A stretch of 30,450 nt of DNA from Betaproteobacteria bacterium (GTDB lineage Bacteria > Pseudomonadota > Gammaproteobacteria > Burkholderiales > Burkholderiaceae_C): assembly GCA_009922295.1 (NCBI GenBank), contig RFWA01000002.1, forward strand, positions 1-30,450, in the 5' to 3' direction. Both the position numbers and the translations under genes were made by a program. Under the pieces are notes generated by a model, which saw only the letters and a list, made by a program, of their open reading frames with translations, ran no database searches and was not told the origin of the DNA. This document shows, piece after piece, positions 22,646 to 30,164 of this stretch (the first letter of the stretch is position 1; each line of letters opens with the position of its first letter).

Positions 22646-23838
22646 CATGGGGTGTGATCGACGACCAGAGCATTGCCGAGGCCGCTAGCATGATCGGTGT
22701 GCCACTGAGGCGTGACCGAATGCAATGGATCGAGACAGCGTCGCGTGACGCCATTCGCCACTTCAGCTGGGGTGTAGGTGACAACAATCCACTTTGGCTT
22801 GAACCGGACTACGCTGCGAAGTCACCTTGGCAGACCATCGTCGCACCTCCTTGCATACTGTACGGAGTTGACAGCACCATCGTTGCTCCGAAGCTCGCGG
22901 GCGTCCAATGGATCTACGCGGGCACCGGCTGGACATGGTTTGAACCTATTCGAATGAACGACACTTTTCGCGTCGAAGCCGTACTCCTGCGCCAGGAGGT
23001 AAAAAGCGGGCGCCGCTTCGCCAAATGGGTGCTCCAGATCGGTGAGGTGCGGTACTTCAATCAACATGGCCGGCTGGCAGCTGTCGCGGAGGGACGTTGC
23101 GCACGAACGCCACGTGGGGACAAGCTGGTCGAAGAGATGGGGAGCGCTGCATTGAAAGTGGTAGAGGCGCACCAGTACACGGCCGAAAAGCTCGAGGACA
23201 TCGAACAGCAGGTGCTAGCCGAGCCGCGTACGGGGGATGCCCCGTTGTGGTGGGAGGATGTGCAGGTCGGACAGGCGATCCCATCCGTGGTGCGGGGACC
23301 GCTGGCGATCCTGGACATCGTCGCATGGTACTCAGCGGTACAAGGGGCGCAACATTACGGCGGTGTGCACGGCGACGCGGTGCGCTATAGGAATAGGCAC
23401 CGCGACTACCATGTCAATAGCCTGACCGGTGCGAAGGAGTCCGCGGGACGTGGGCATTTTGAAGCAAAGACCGGCCGCGATGTTGGAATGGGAGGTGCGT
23501 ACGATGTGGGACCTCAGCGGATCTCTTGGGCCCAGCACATGCTTACGAATTGGGTCGGAGATCATGGCTTCCTGCACAAACTCGACGTGAGTGTTTTGCG
23601 ACCAAACATGGTCGGGGATACGATATGGTGGCGCGGAGTGGTTTCGGAGAAGTTCATTCAGGGCGGGCAATGCATGGTTGTGGTGACATTGAACGCTGTC
23701 AATCAGATAGATCAAGTCTCTGCGCGGGGAACAGCAGTGGTCGTGCTGCAGTCGCGGTATGGAGGTGCTGTTGTTACACCGCTGAAGAGCGACGATTTTG
23801 CAAACACAACTGAAAATCCGTCCGAAGGTAGGGGATAA
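22642..23838 (+). CDS. Double-hotdog MaoC/FAS1-like acyl-CoA dehydratase (hydratase)
   Basis: A 398-residue protein with two hotdog-like halves. The N-terminal half (to about residue 155) is of the MaoC dehydratase N-terminal/FAS1-like type: FSWGVGDNNPLWLEPDYAAKSPWQTIVAPPCIL, with the D47-x-N49-P50 motif. The C-terminal half starts near WWEDVQVGQAIPSVVRGPLAILDIVAWYSAVQGAQHYG and is equally long. Such proteins hydrate enoyl-CoA or dehydrate hydroxyacyl-CoA in the cytoplasm. ATG at 22642 overlaps the upstream TGA (ATGA). It is followed after four bases by the DUF2889-like gene. The substrate is unknown; a CoA ester formed by the paired CoA-transferase is a natural guess. Confidence 0.82.
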   Translation: MTWGVIDDQSIAEAASMIGVPLRRDRMQWIETASRDAIRHFSWGVGDNNPLWLEPDYAAKSPWQTIVAPPCILYGVDSTIVAPKLAGVQWIYAGTGWTWFEPIRMNDTFRVEAVLLRQEVKSGRRFAKWVLQIGEVRYFNQHGRLAAVAEGRCARTPRGDKLVEEMGSAALKVVEAHQYTAEKLEDIEQQVLAEPRTGDAPLWWEDVQVGQAIPSVVRGPLAILDIVAWYSAVQGAQHYGGVHGDAVRYRNRHRDYHVNSLTGAKESAGRGHFEAKTGRDVGMGGAYDVGPQRISWAQHMLTNWVGDHGFLHKLDVSVLRPNMVGDTIWWRGVVSEKFIQGGQCMVVVTLNAVNQIDQVSARGTAVVVLQSRYGGAVVTPLKSDDFANTTENPSEGRG

Positions 23839-23842
23839 GGCA

Positions 23843-24373
23843 ATGCGTACAGATATGAACATGGAGCGGGTCAAGCGGCTAGGGATTGAGCCCGTCAGCC
23901 CGTCGCTCGTAAAGTTTCGTGCATCCCTTGAAGATGTCTTCCAGTCCCCAGACGGGCCAGAGACAGTGCACTCGTTGGTGTTGGAAGGTACTCTCAGCGT
24001 CCCTGATCTGGTCATCATGAGCGTCGAGCCACGGACAATAGTGCAACCTTATCCGGAATGTATGGCTAGCCTGGCCCCCATGCAGCGCCTAATAGGCCTG
24101 CGCATCAGCAGCGGGTTCAGCTCGAGTGTGCGCGAAATCTTGGGCGGCACGGCCGGCTGCTCGCACTTCATGGCCTTGGCGCTGGATCTGGCGGCCTCGC
24201 ACACACTGAGCCTGTTTCTGCAAATCCGTGATCGCGTCAAACGAGAGAACGAAGCACCTGGCGGAGCGATACGAACGCGCGTGGCCTTGATGTTGGAACC
24301 GCGACTGGAGAATGCATGCATTGCACTTACATCCGAATCCCCACAAATTGGGCGTGCCAGAGACAAGTTTTGA
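23843..24373 (+). CDS. DUF2889-like protein, function unknown
   Basis: A 176-residue soluble protein. My reading is that it fits DUF2889: LVLEGTLSVPDLVIMSVEPRTIVQPYPECMASLAPMQRLIGLRISSGFSSSVREILGGTAGCSHFMALALDLA has the family's order of a central P-x-x-C region, a leucine/glycine helix and a late C-[ST]-H motif. No enzyme function is known to me for this family, which is often seen beside acyl-CoA genes. ATG at 23843 lies four bases after the dehydratase stop with AAGG upstream; the frame open to 23798 overlaps the dehydratase. The Cys-x-His pair late in the protein could be catalytic or metal-binding. I would not assign a reaction. Confidence 0.6.
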   Translation: MRTDMNMERVKRLGIEPVSPSLVKFRASLEDVFQSPDGPETVHSLVLEGTLSVPDLVIMSVEPRTIVQPYPECMASLAPMQRLIGLRISSGFSSSVREILGGTAGCSHFMALALDLAASHTLSLFLQIRDRVKRENEAPGGAIRTRVALMLEPRLENACIALTSESPQIGRARDKF

Positions 24374-24415
24374 CAAGGTATCCTTGTGGTGGAATCGAGT
24401 GGCAAGTACCACTCG
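24374..24415 (+). repeat. Two palindromes between DUF2889-like gene and acyl-CoA ligase gene
   Basis: CAAGG-TAT-CCTTG (24374-24386) starts at the C next to the DUF2889-like stop codon, and CGAGTGG-CAAGTA-CCACTCG (24396-24415) is a perfect 7-bp inverted repeat with a 6-bp loop. The second would form a stable RNA hairpin but has no T-run after it, so it may be an mRNA processing or attenuation hairpin or an operator for the following ligase gene. The remaining gap to 24543 shows nothing else. Confidence 0.45.
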
Positions 24416-24543
24416 CAATATAGGTTTCGAGGATCGGAAAAAATGTCGTAAGTTTTCGGAGTTGTGGTGCATGTGACGACACAGATCGTTGATCCCTGTG
24501 GACCGGGCAGGCATAGGACAGTCAATACCTAATAGGAGCAGAA

Positions 24544-26082
24544 ATGATCAATGTGCGTGACGCGATGTGGCGGTCTGCGCAATGGAGCGCCGACAAGCGG
24601 GCCATCGTATGTGGTGACCGAACCCTGACTTATCGCCAGGCATGGGAGCGAGGGATCAGGTTCGCCAACGCCATGCTTGCACTCGGCCTGAAACCGCAGG
24701 ACAAGATTGCGGTACTCGAGGACAACAGCCTTGAGGCGGCCGACTTTCTGATTGCCATGGCGATCGGCAATTTTGTTCGCGTACCACTATACAAGCGCAA
24801 CTCCCCGGAGGCCCATGCACACATGATGCGCCATACCGGATGCAAAGCCCTGGTTGTGGACGCCAAACATATGCACGAGGTTATGGGGGTGAAGGAACTC
24901 GTGAACACCTTGGAACACGTCGTCGTTCGGGACGAAGGATACGAGGCCTGGCTGGCGCAGTTTTCTGATGTGGATCCTGACCCAAAAGTCGATCTCAACG
25001 ACTACTACATCATCCGGCACTCAGGGGGAACGACTGGACTTCCAAAAGGAATGGGGTTCTCACATAGAACCTGGATGAACATGCAGAGGGACCTCACCTA
25101 CCGTCTGCCACCCTTTGAATTAGGGGATGCCTGCATACACGTGGCTCCAATTTCTCACGGGTCGGGCTATCTGTTCCTGCCAGTTTGGTTTGGCGGGGGG
25201 TACAACGTTCTTGAGCCAGTTTTCAATCCGAAGACCACACTCACCCTCATGTCCAAACATGGCGGTTACATGTTTGCCGTACCAACGCTGGTAAGCGATC
25301 TTCTCGCCGAGGCAGCCAAGACAAAATTGGAATTTTCAAAGCTCAAGGCACTTGTCATTAGCGGCTCCCCAATGCTTCCACAGACGGCCGTCAAGGCGAG
25401 GGAAATCTTCGGCGATACGCTCAACCAGTTTTACGGCCAGACTGAAGCGACACCGGCCGTCTGGATGTCACCCAAAGAATGGTTTAGCAACGTGCCAGGG
25501 TCTGAGCCACTACTATCGGCTGGAAGGGTTGCGCCATTTACAAGGATTGAAATTCGAGGAGACGACAACAAGCCGCTTGCACCGGGCGGGGTCGGCGAGA
25601 TCGCGCTACTGGTTGACGGACAAATTGGCGAGATATGGAATGCCCCCGAGCTCACTAAAGAACGTATCGTGGACGGTTGGGTGCTGACAGGCGACATTGG
25701 AAGGATTGATGCGAATGGCTTTCTCTACCTGTCCGACCGCAAGGACGACCTGATCATTTCCGGCGGGTTCAACATCTGGCCCGCCGAACTCGAAATGGTG
25801 ATCGGGGACCTGTCCCAAGTTAGAGAGGTCGTTGTAGTCAGAGCTCCTCACGACCGGTTTGGAGAAACCCCAGCCGCCGTCATCGTTCTGCATGAAGGGG
25901 CAGTGCTTGATGCCGAAGAAGTGATCCGAACGTGCGAACAGCGGCTAGGCAAGATCAAGCGCCCATCGATCGTGCAGTTCCGGACCCAGCCGCTGCCTCG
26001 CACCCCGGTCGGCAAGCTGCAGCGAAGTGAAGTGCGAAAAGCATTCTGGGAAGGCACCGGCGTGACCATGCGCGGCAGTTGA
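24544..26082 (+). CDS. AMP-dependent acyl-CoA synthetase/ligase
   Basis: A 512-residue ANL-superfamily acid:CoA ligase. The P-loop is HSGGTTGLPKGM, A5 is FYGQTEATPAV, A7 GWVLTGDIG, A8 YLSDRKDDLIISGGFNIWPAELE, and the catalytic lysine sits in TPVGKLQRSEVR. It begins INVRDAMWRSAQWSADKRAIVCGDRTLTYRQAW, typical of the medium-chain/aromatic acid group. ATG at 24544 has AGGAG six bases upstream. It lies 170 bp after the DUF2889-like gene, with a hairpin in the gap, and is followed directly by the IclR gene. It differs strongly from the ligase at 12229-13908, so the two probably activate different acids. Confidence 0.92.
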   Translation: MINVRDAMWRSAQWSADKRAIVCGDRTLTYRQAWERGIRFANAMLALGLKPQDKIAVLEDNSLEAADFLIAMAIGNFVRVPLYKRNSPEAHAHMMRHTGCKALVVDAKHMHEVMGVKELVNTLEHVVVRDEGYEAWLAQFSDVDPDPKVDLNDYYIIRHSGGTTGLPKGMGFSHRTWMNMQRDLTYRLPPFELGDACIHVAPISHGSGYLFLPVWFGGGYNVLEPVFNPKTTLTLMSKHGGYMFAVPTLVSDLLAEAAKTKLEFSKLKALVISGSPMLPQTAVKAREIFGDTLNQFYGQTEATPAVWMSPKEWFSNVPGSEPLLSAGRVAPFTRIEIRGDDNKPLAPGGVGEIALLVDGQIGEIWNAPELTKERIVDGWVLTGDIGRIDANGFLYLSDRKDDLIISGGFNIWPAELEMVIGDLSQVREVVVVRAPHDRFGETPAAVIVLHEGAVLDAEEVIRTCEQRLGKIKRPSIVQFRTQPLPRTPVGKLQRSEVRKAFWEGTGVTMRGS

Positions 26083-26970
26083 GTGGGCAGGTTTCCGCTG
26101 GAGCGTCACAAGCTCGCTCGGGCAACGATGGGCAGCACACACGTGAATCGAATCGAGGAAAGCGGCATCCTGCCGAAACCATCGAACGGCGAGACCACGC
26201 CCGAGACTGAACGGCAAGGAAAAAAAGTTCCTGCAGTTCGGCGAGCGGCTTCAATTCTGTCGCAATTGGCGGCCGCTAACGGCCCAATGAACTTGTCGGA
26301 GGTTGCTCGGTCCGTCAATATCTTGCCAAGTAGCTGCCTGCACATCTTGCGGGAGCTGGTCGCGATGAGGTTGGTGACGTCCGATTCCCGAACCAAGACC
26401 TACAGACTTGGACCCAAGATCGTGGAACTCGCCTGGGCAGCCCAGAGGCAGGATCCGCTGGCTGCCCTTGTTCAGCCGCACCTGAATTCAATTGCGGGAG
26501 CTTACGGGGTCACTGCGACGGCCTCTGCAGTCAGCGACGACAATCACATGGTGCTAATCGCATTCGCTCACCCTCCTGTGTCCATGTCGCTCAACGTGAC
26601 CCTTGGAGGGCGAGTACCCCTGATGTCCGGTGCAGCCGGTCGCTGTCTTGCAGCGTTCGGAAACTACAGTCGGTCGCGTTTGCGCAGTGTTTTCTCCAAA
26701 GTCAGGTGGCAGATGCCAATGGAATTCCCGGCGTGGCTTGAAGAGGTGGAGGCCGTTCGACATTCTGGATACTCGATGGATCGCGGAGCATTCACCAAAG
26801 GTGTAACAACCATCGCCGTGCCGGTGTTCACGCCCGACGGATCTGTACGGTGCGTCATTGGCGTCGGAGTTATATCTGCACAGCTGGAGAACCCACTAAT
26901 GGCACAGGCGATCGCCAGCCTCAGGCGCGCCGCACAGCATATTGGGACCGAATCACCCCGGTTTTCGTGA
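26083..26970 (+). CDS. IclR-family transcriptional regulator
   Basis: A regulator of up to 295 residues with an N-terminal winged helix (VPAVRRAASILSQLAAANGPMNLSEVARSVNILPSSCLHILRELVAMRLVTSDSRTKTYRLGPKIVEL) and a C-terminal GAF-like effector domain, with GVTTIAVPVFTPDGSVRCVIGVGV near the end. GTG at 26083 directly follows the ligase stop (TGAGTG), consistent with coupling, but the first forty residues are unlike the family and ATG at 26128 is possible; neither has a strong ribosome site. IclR proteins bind palindromes near promoters and respond to pathway acids. It is the last gene of the operon and is a candidate for the operator at 20396-20421. Confidence 0.88.
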   Translation: MGRFPLERHKLARATMGSTHVNRIEESGILPKPSNGETTPETERQGKKVPAVRRAASILSQLAAANGPMNLSEVARSVNILPSSCLHILRELVAMRLVTSDSRTKTYRLGPKIVELAWAAQRQDPLAALVQPHLNSIAGAYGVTATASAVSDDNHMVLIAFAHPPVSMSLNVTLGGRVPLMSGAAGRCLAAFGNYSRSRLRSVFSKVRWQMPMEFPAWLEEVEAVRHSGYSMDRGAFTKGVTTIAVPVFTPDGSVRCVIGVGVISAQLENPLMAQAIASLRRAAQHIGTESPRFS

Positions 26971-27098
26971 AGGCCAGTTGGTTGAAATGAAACTAGGGTT
27001 ACTCGGGGCTAGAGAATCGCCAACTGCCCTTAGTGCACCGTTTATTCGGTCTCACACTGACCCCATGGATTCTTTGGAATGTTGTTTTAGTCAACCGA

Positions 27099-27842
27099 TC
27101 ACTTTGATAATCTGCCTTTCCTCGAACACGGCTGGGCCAAGAGTCCGTCGAGAATTAGTTTTGCAAAGCCGTCACCAATGCGTTCCGGCGATAGATTTCC
27201 ATCCGGCTTGTACCAACGGTGGGCCCAATTAATCATTCCAATGACGGCATGTGTGCTGAGCTCAGGAGGTAGATCAGAATTCATTTCGCCGCCCTCCACG
27301 CCCTGCTGGATGATCGAGCCAAAAGCCTTGAAATAACGCTTTGAAAAGTCCCTGATCTCGTTGTTCCAACCGCTTCGGTCCCGCGCCAAGGTGGGAAACT
27401 TTTCCTGCAGGAAAACGTGGAGATACGGGTAGGAGCTCTTGTAGCACTCCATTTGTGTAACAAAGGCAAGGCGAAGCTTTTCCCGCGCCGGGTAATTGGA
27501 ACGCACTATTTCTTCGATGGCCGTTACGTTGCGATTGGTAACCTCGCGAACCACACTCTGCATTAGCTCTGATTTCGAACTCACGTAGTAGTAAATAGTC
27601 GCGCGATCCGTACCTAACCTCAATGCGATGTCCGCCATTGTGGCCGACTCGTATCCCTTCTCTTTAAAAATCTCTCCCGCAGCACGAAGAATATCGTGCC
27701 GCCTGTCGGCATAGAAGTCGCTGCCATCCTTCGAATTAGCTTCCCTTCGACGCCCGATGTTGGTCGTCGATAAAGCCGGGTCCGATTTCGAGCGAATTCT
27801 TCTAGCCGTCATGAATTGAATGATGTCCAGTGCCGCCCTCAT
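27099..27842 (-). CDS. TetR-family transcriptional regulator
   Basis: A 247-residue TetR-type regulator. The helix-turn-helix is ILRAAGEIFKEKGYESATMADIALRLGTDRATIYYYVSSKSELM (about residues 51-94), followed by the all-helical ligand domain. The basic N-terminal extension of about 45 residues is longer than usual; ATG at 27842 and 27812 are both possible and neither has a good ribosome site. It is convergent with the IclR gene (128-bp gap) and divergent from the flavin monooxygenase gene. The 23-bp palindrome at 27893-27915, 51 bp upstream, is the obvious candidate operator. The ligand domain resembles the type often paired with acyl-CoA or lipid metabolism, but this is weak evidence. Confidence 0.9.
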   Translation of the reverse strand: MRAALDIIQFMTARRIRSKSDPALSTTNIGRRREANSKDGSDFYADRRHDILRAAGEIFKEKGYESATMADIALRLGTDRATIYYYVSSKSELMQSVVREVTNRNVTAIEEIVRSNYPAREKLRLAFVTQMECYKSSYPYLHVFLQEKFPTLARDRSGWNNEIRDFSKRYFKAFGSIIQQGVEGGEMNSDLPPELSTHAVIGMINWAHRWYKPDGNLSPERIGDGFAKLILDGLLAQPCSRKGRLSK

Positions 27843-27892
27843 TCCGTAAAAGGCAGGTCAGAAAGAGAATATGTTACCTCCCAAGCTGAGCT

Positions 27893-27915
27893 GAACAGTG
27901 TTGCGCCTACTGTTC
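27893..27915. promoter_or_regulatory. Palindromic operator candidate upstream of the TetR gene
   Basis: GAACAGT (27893-27899) and ACTGTTC (27909-27915) are perfect inverted arms with a 9-bp spacer. A second pair, GTTGC (27900-27904) and GCAAC (27924-27928), interlocks with it. Size and place fit a TetR-family autoregulatory site. Confidence 0.45.
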
Positions 27916-28283
27916 GGTATGGTGCAACGTTGCTCAGGCAGTTTGTTCCTGCGCTTTGCGGTCAGGCTTTCGAGCATCTTAGTTTGATGATACCTGATCA
28001 CAGCGCAAGAGAGGACTGCACCGGACTTGCAGGAGTTGTTTTTATGTTTACCCATCCAGTGCATTGAGGTCGAGGCTGCGGGCCATCGATACCGCCACGA
28101 CTTCCTACGGCAATACTCGCCCAGCCGTGGCTGAACAAGTTCCCAAAAAACTCCTCGATATCGATACAGGAATCAAGGATCAGGCGCGCACGACATGCTC
28201 CCTGAGTTCGTCGAAATCGCCCTGAACCGCTAGAGTCACGTGCCTGCGCGATCAATTTCAACGGTCTAAAGCGCCAGAAATCT
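27916..28283. other. Long divergent intergenic region, no gene recognised
   Basis: Apart from the TetR-side palindrome and the monooxygenase promoter at its ends, this stretch holds no convincing gene. Short frames on both strands (for example minus 28064-27858) lack ribosome sites and recognisable sequence. It may carry distant regulatory elements or debris. Confidence 0.3.
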
Positions 28284-28325
28284 GTCAACACGTTAGTTGA
28301 CGCTCAGGATGTCTCAAGTTAAACT
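28284..28325 (+). promoter_or_regulatory. Promoter with overlapping palindrome upstream of the flavin monooxygenase
   Basis: TTGACG (28297-28302), 17-bp spacer and TAAACT (28320-28325) form a sigma70-like promoter. The -35 box is embedded in a perfect inverted repeat, GTCAAC-ACGTTA-GTTGAC (28284-28301). The layout, a palindrome covering the -35, is the same as at the CoA-transferase operon, although the arm sequences differ. Transcription would start about 90 nt before the ATG at 28422. Confidence 0.5.
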
Positions 28326-28421
28326 CAAGGTTGAAGATTTATAAGGCGATTCTTCGGGCGGGCCAGCAATTCGGCTGAACTTGCTCAAATAGGAAACGTT
28401 CTAGACGCTGAGTTGCTGCAC

Positions 28422-30044
28422 ATGAATTGGTCTTCGAAAGAGTCGCCTCAATATCAGGCAATCGTTATTGGCGCAGGAGTCTGCGGTATCTACCAAGCAC
28501 TGCATCTGAAGAAGATGGGCCTGCCGGCCACAGTCATAGAACGCGCCGATGACGTTGGCGGGACCTGGTACTGGAATCGGTACCCCGGGTGCAGGTTCGA
28601 CTCGGAAAGCGAGACCTATGGTTACTCATTCAGCCCGGAGGTTCTTGAGGAATGGAATTGGTCGGAGCGATTTGCGTCTCGACCCGAAACCGAACGGTAC
28701 CTTCAGTACGTAGTTGAAAAGTTTGATCTGCGCAAGTTGATGCAGTTCGGATGCTCGGTGACGTCGGCCGTCTGGGATGAGCAGGAGCGCTTGTGGCGTG
28801 TGGGCCTGTCTGACGATCGTTTACTCACAACGCGTTTCCTGCTGACTGCCATTGGTCTACTTTCTGAACCTACCCTTCCGCGCTATCCCGGAGTCTCCCG
28901 GTTCAAGGGGCTTTCTTTTCACACCTACCACGCACCGAGAGAACCGGTCGAGTTTCGTGGAAAACGTGTGGCTGTAATCGGTACTGGAGCCACGGGAGTG
29001 CAATTCATTGCGGAGATCGCCGACAAGGTAGATAGCCTGACAGTGTTCCAGCGGCGTCCGAACTGGTGCGCACCGCTGAACAATGCCTTAATTTCCTTGG
29101 AGCAAATGCAAGAGATCCGAAGTCGCTATTCGGAGATATTCAAGAAATGCAAAAGCACCGCTGGTGGCTTTGTTCACGATGTCGATCCAAGGAAGGCGCT
29201 GGATGTGTCGCCAGGCGAGCGGGAGGCGTTTTGGGAAGAGCTTTATGCGTCGCCCGGCTTTGGCATATGGATCGGAAACTTCAAGGATGTTCTTACTGAC
29301 TTTGCTGCAAACGCAGAGATGTCCAAGTTCGTCGCTCGCAAGATTCGAGAGCGCGTCAAAGATCCAAGAGTTGCGGAAAAGTTGATTCCCAAGGATCATG
29401 GTTTCGGCACGCGCCGTGTGCCCATGGAAACGAAATATTACGAAGTGTACAACCGTGACAACGTGACGCTCGTCGACATCAGCGAGACGCCCATCGAATG
29501 CATCACCGAAACCGGGATCATCACGAGCGCTCAGGAACATGAGTTCGACATCATTGTCTACGCTACTGGCTTTGACGCAATTACCGGCGCCTTCGACAAG
29601 ATCGATATTCGCGGCGTTGACGGCCAGCGATTGAAGGACAAGTGGAAGGATGGTCCCATTGCGGCATACGGTCTGGCAGTGAATGGATTTCCCAATCTAC
29701 TAACGCTGGCAGGCCCACAGAGTGGCTCCGTGGCGACCAACTTTCCCAGAGGTATTGAAGAAGCGGTGGACTGGTGCACGGACCTGCTCCAATATGCTTA
29801 TCTTCACGGTGTGACCAGGCTGGAAGCGCGCAGGGATACCGAAGAAGCGTGGGGAGTAGAAGTCCGGAAATGGGCTCAGCGCATCCTGTTCGGAAGTGAA
29901 CAGTCTTGGTTTACCGGCTACAACTCAAACGTTGATCGAGCACCAGGGATCCGGTATCTGATTTACGCAGGAGGTGCACCACGCTTTCGCAAGCATGTTG
30001 GTGGCGAAGCCACTCAAGGGTACCCAGGATTCGAGCTCAGGTAA
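28422..30044 (+). CDS. Baeyer-Villiger-type flavin-containing monooxygenase (class B)
   Basis: A 540-residue flavoprotein monooxygenase of the cyclohexanone/cyclic-ketone group, which inserts oxygen next to a carbonyl using FAD and NADPH. The FAD motif is VIGAGVCGIY (G17-x-G19-x2-G22), GGTWYWNRYPGCRFDSES is the BVMO signature region, the NADPH motif is VIGTGATGVQ (G187-x-G189-x2-G192), and ATGFDAITGAF and GPQSGSVATNFPRGIEE are typical of the group. The BVMO fingerprint reads F161-K-G163-L-S-F-H167-T-Y-H-A171-P, so the usual tryptophan is alanine. ATG at 28422 is preferred to TTG at 28413; the ribosome site is weak. An SMP-30-like lactonase gene follows, fitting a ketone-lactone-acid sequence. 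The ketone is unknown. Confidence 0.88.
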   Translation: MNWSSKESPQYQAIVIGAGVCGIYQALHLKKMGLPATVIERADDVGGTWYWNRYPGCRFDSESETYGYSFSPEVLEEWNWSERFASRPETERYLQYVVEKFDLRKLMQFGCSVTSAVWDEQERLWRVGLSDDRLLTTRFLLTAIGLLSEPTLPRYPGVSRFKGLSFHTYHAPREPVEFRGKRVAVIGTGATGVQFIAEIADKVDSLTVFQRRPNWCAPLNNALISLEQMQEIRSRYSEIFKKCKSTAGGFVHDVDPRKALDVSPGEREAFWEELYASPGFGIWIGNFKDVLTDFAANAEMSKFVARKIRERVKDPRVAEKLIPKDHGFGTRRVPMETKYYEVYNRDNVTLVDISETPIECITETGIITSAQEHEFDIIVYATGFDAITGAFDKIDIRGVDGQRLKDKWKDGPIAAYGLAVNGFPNLLTLAGPQSGSVATNFPRGIEEAVDWCTDLLQYAYLHGVTRLEARRDTEEAWGVEVRKWAQRILFGSEQSWFTGYNSNVDRAPGIRYLIYAGGAPRFRKHVGGEATQGYPGFELR

Positions 30045-30164
30045 CTCTGAGTGACAGCGGATGCTACCTAATTACAGAAGCCCCTCCATCCGCAAGTATG
30101 GGGTGGAAATGCTAACCCTGCGAAGTAGCGGTGCATGTGCACGCATGAGCTTGCCGAACAAGCA

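Noticed and set aside
22770..22812. The hydratase-2 type D-x-N-P-x-H motif in the double-hotdog protein has Trp in place of His.
   Set aside because: My recollection is that GD.NPLW or NPLY is usual in the FAS1-like N-terminal dehydratase domain, so this is probably a family trait and not a lost residue.
24430..24543. A possible separate promoter before the acyl-CoA ligase gene (TTGACA at 24370-24375).
   Set aside because: The hexamer overlaps the stop codon of the upstream gene and no acceptable -10 lies 16-18 bp downstream.
30068..30110. A rho-independent terminator after the monooxygenase gene (CCCCTCCAT and ATGGGGTGG).
   Set aside because: The arms pair only partly and no T-run follows.
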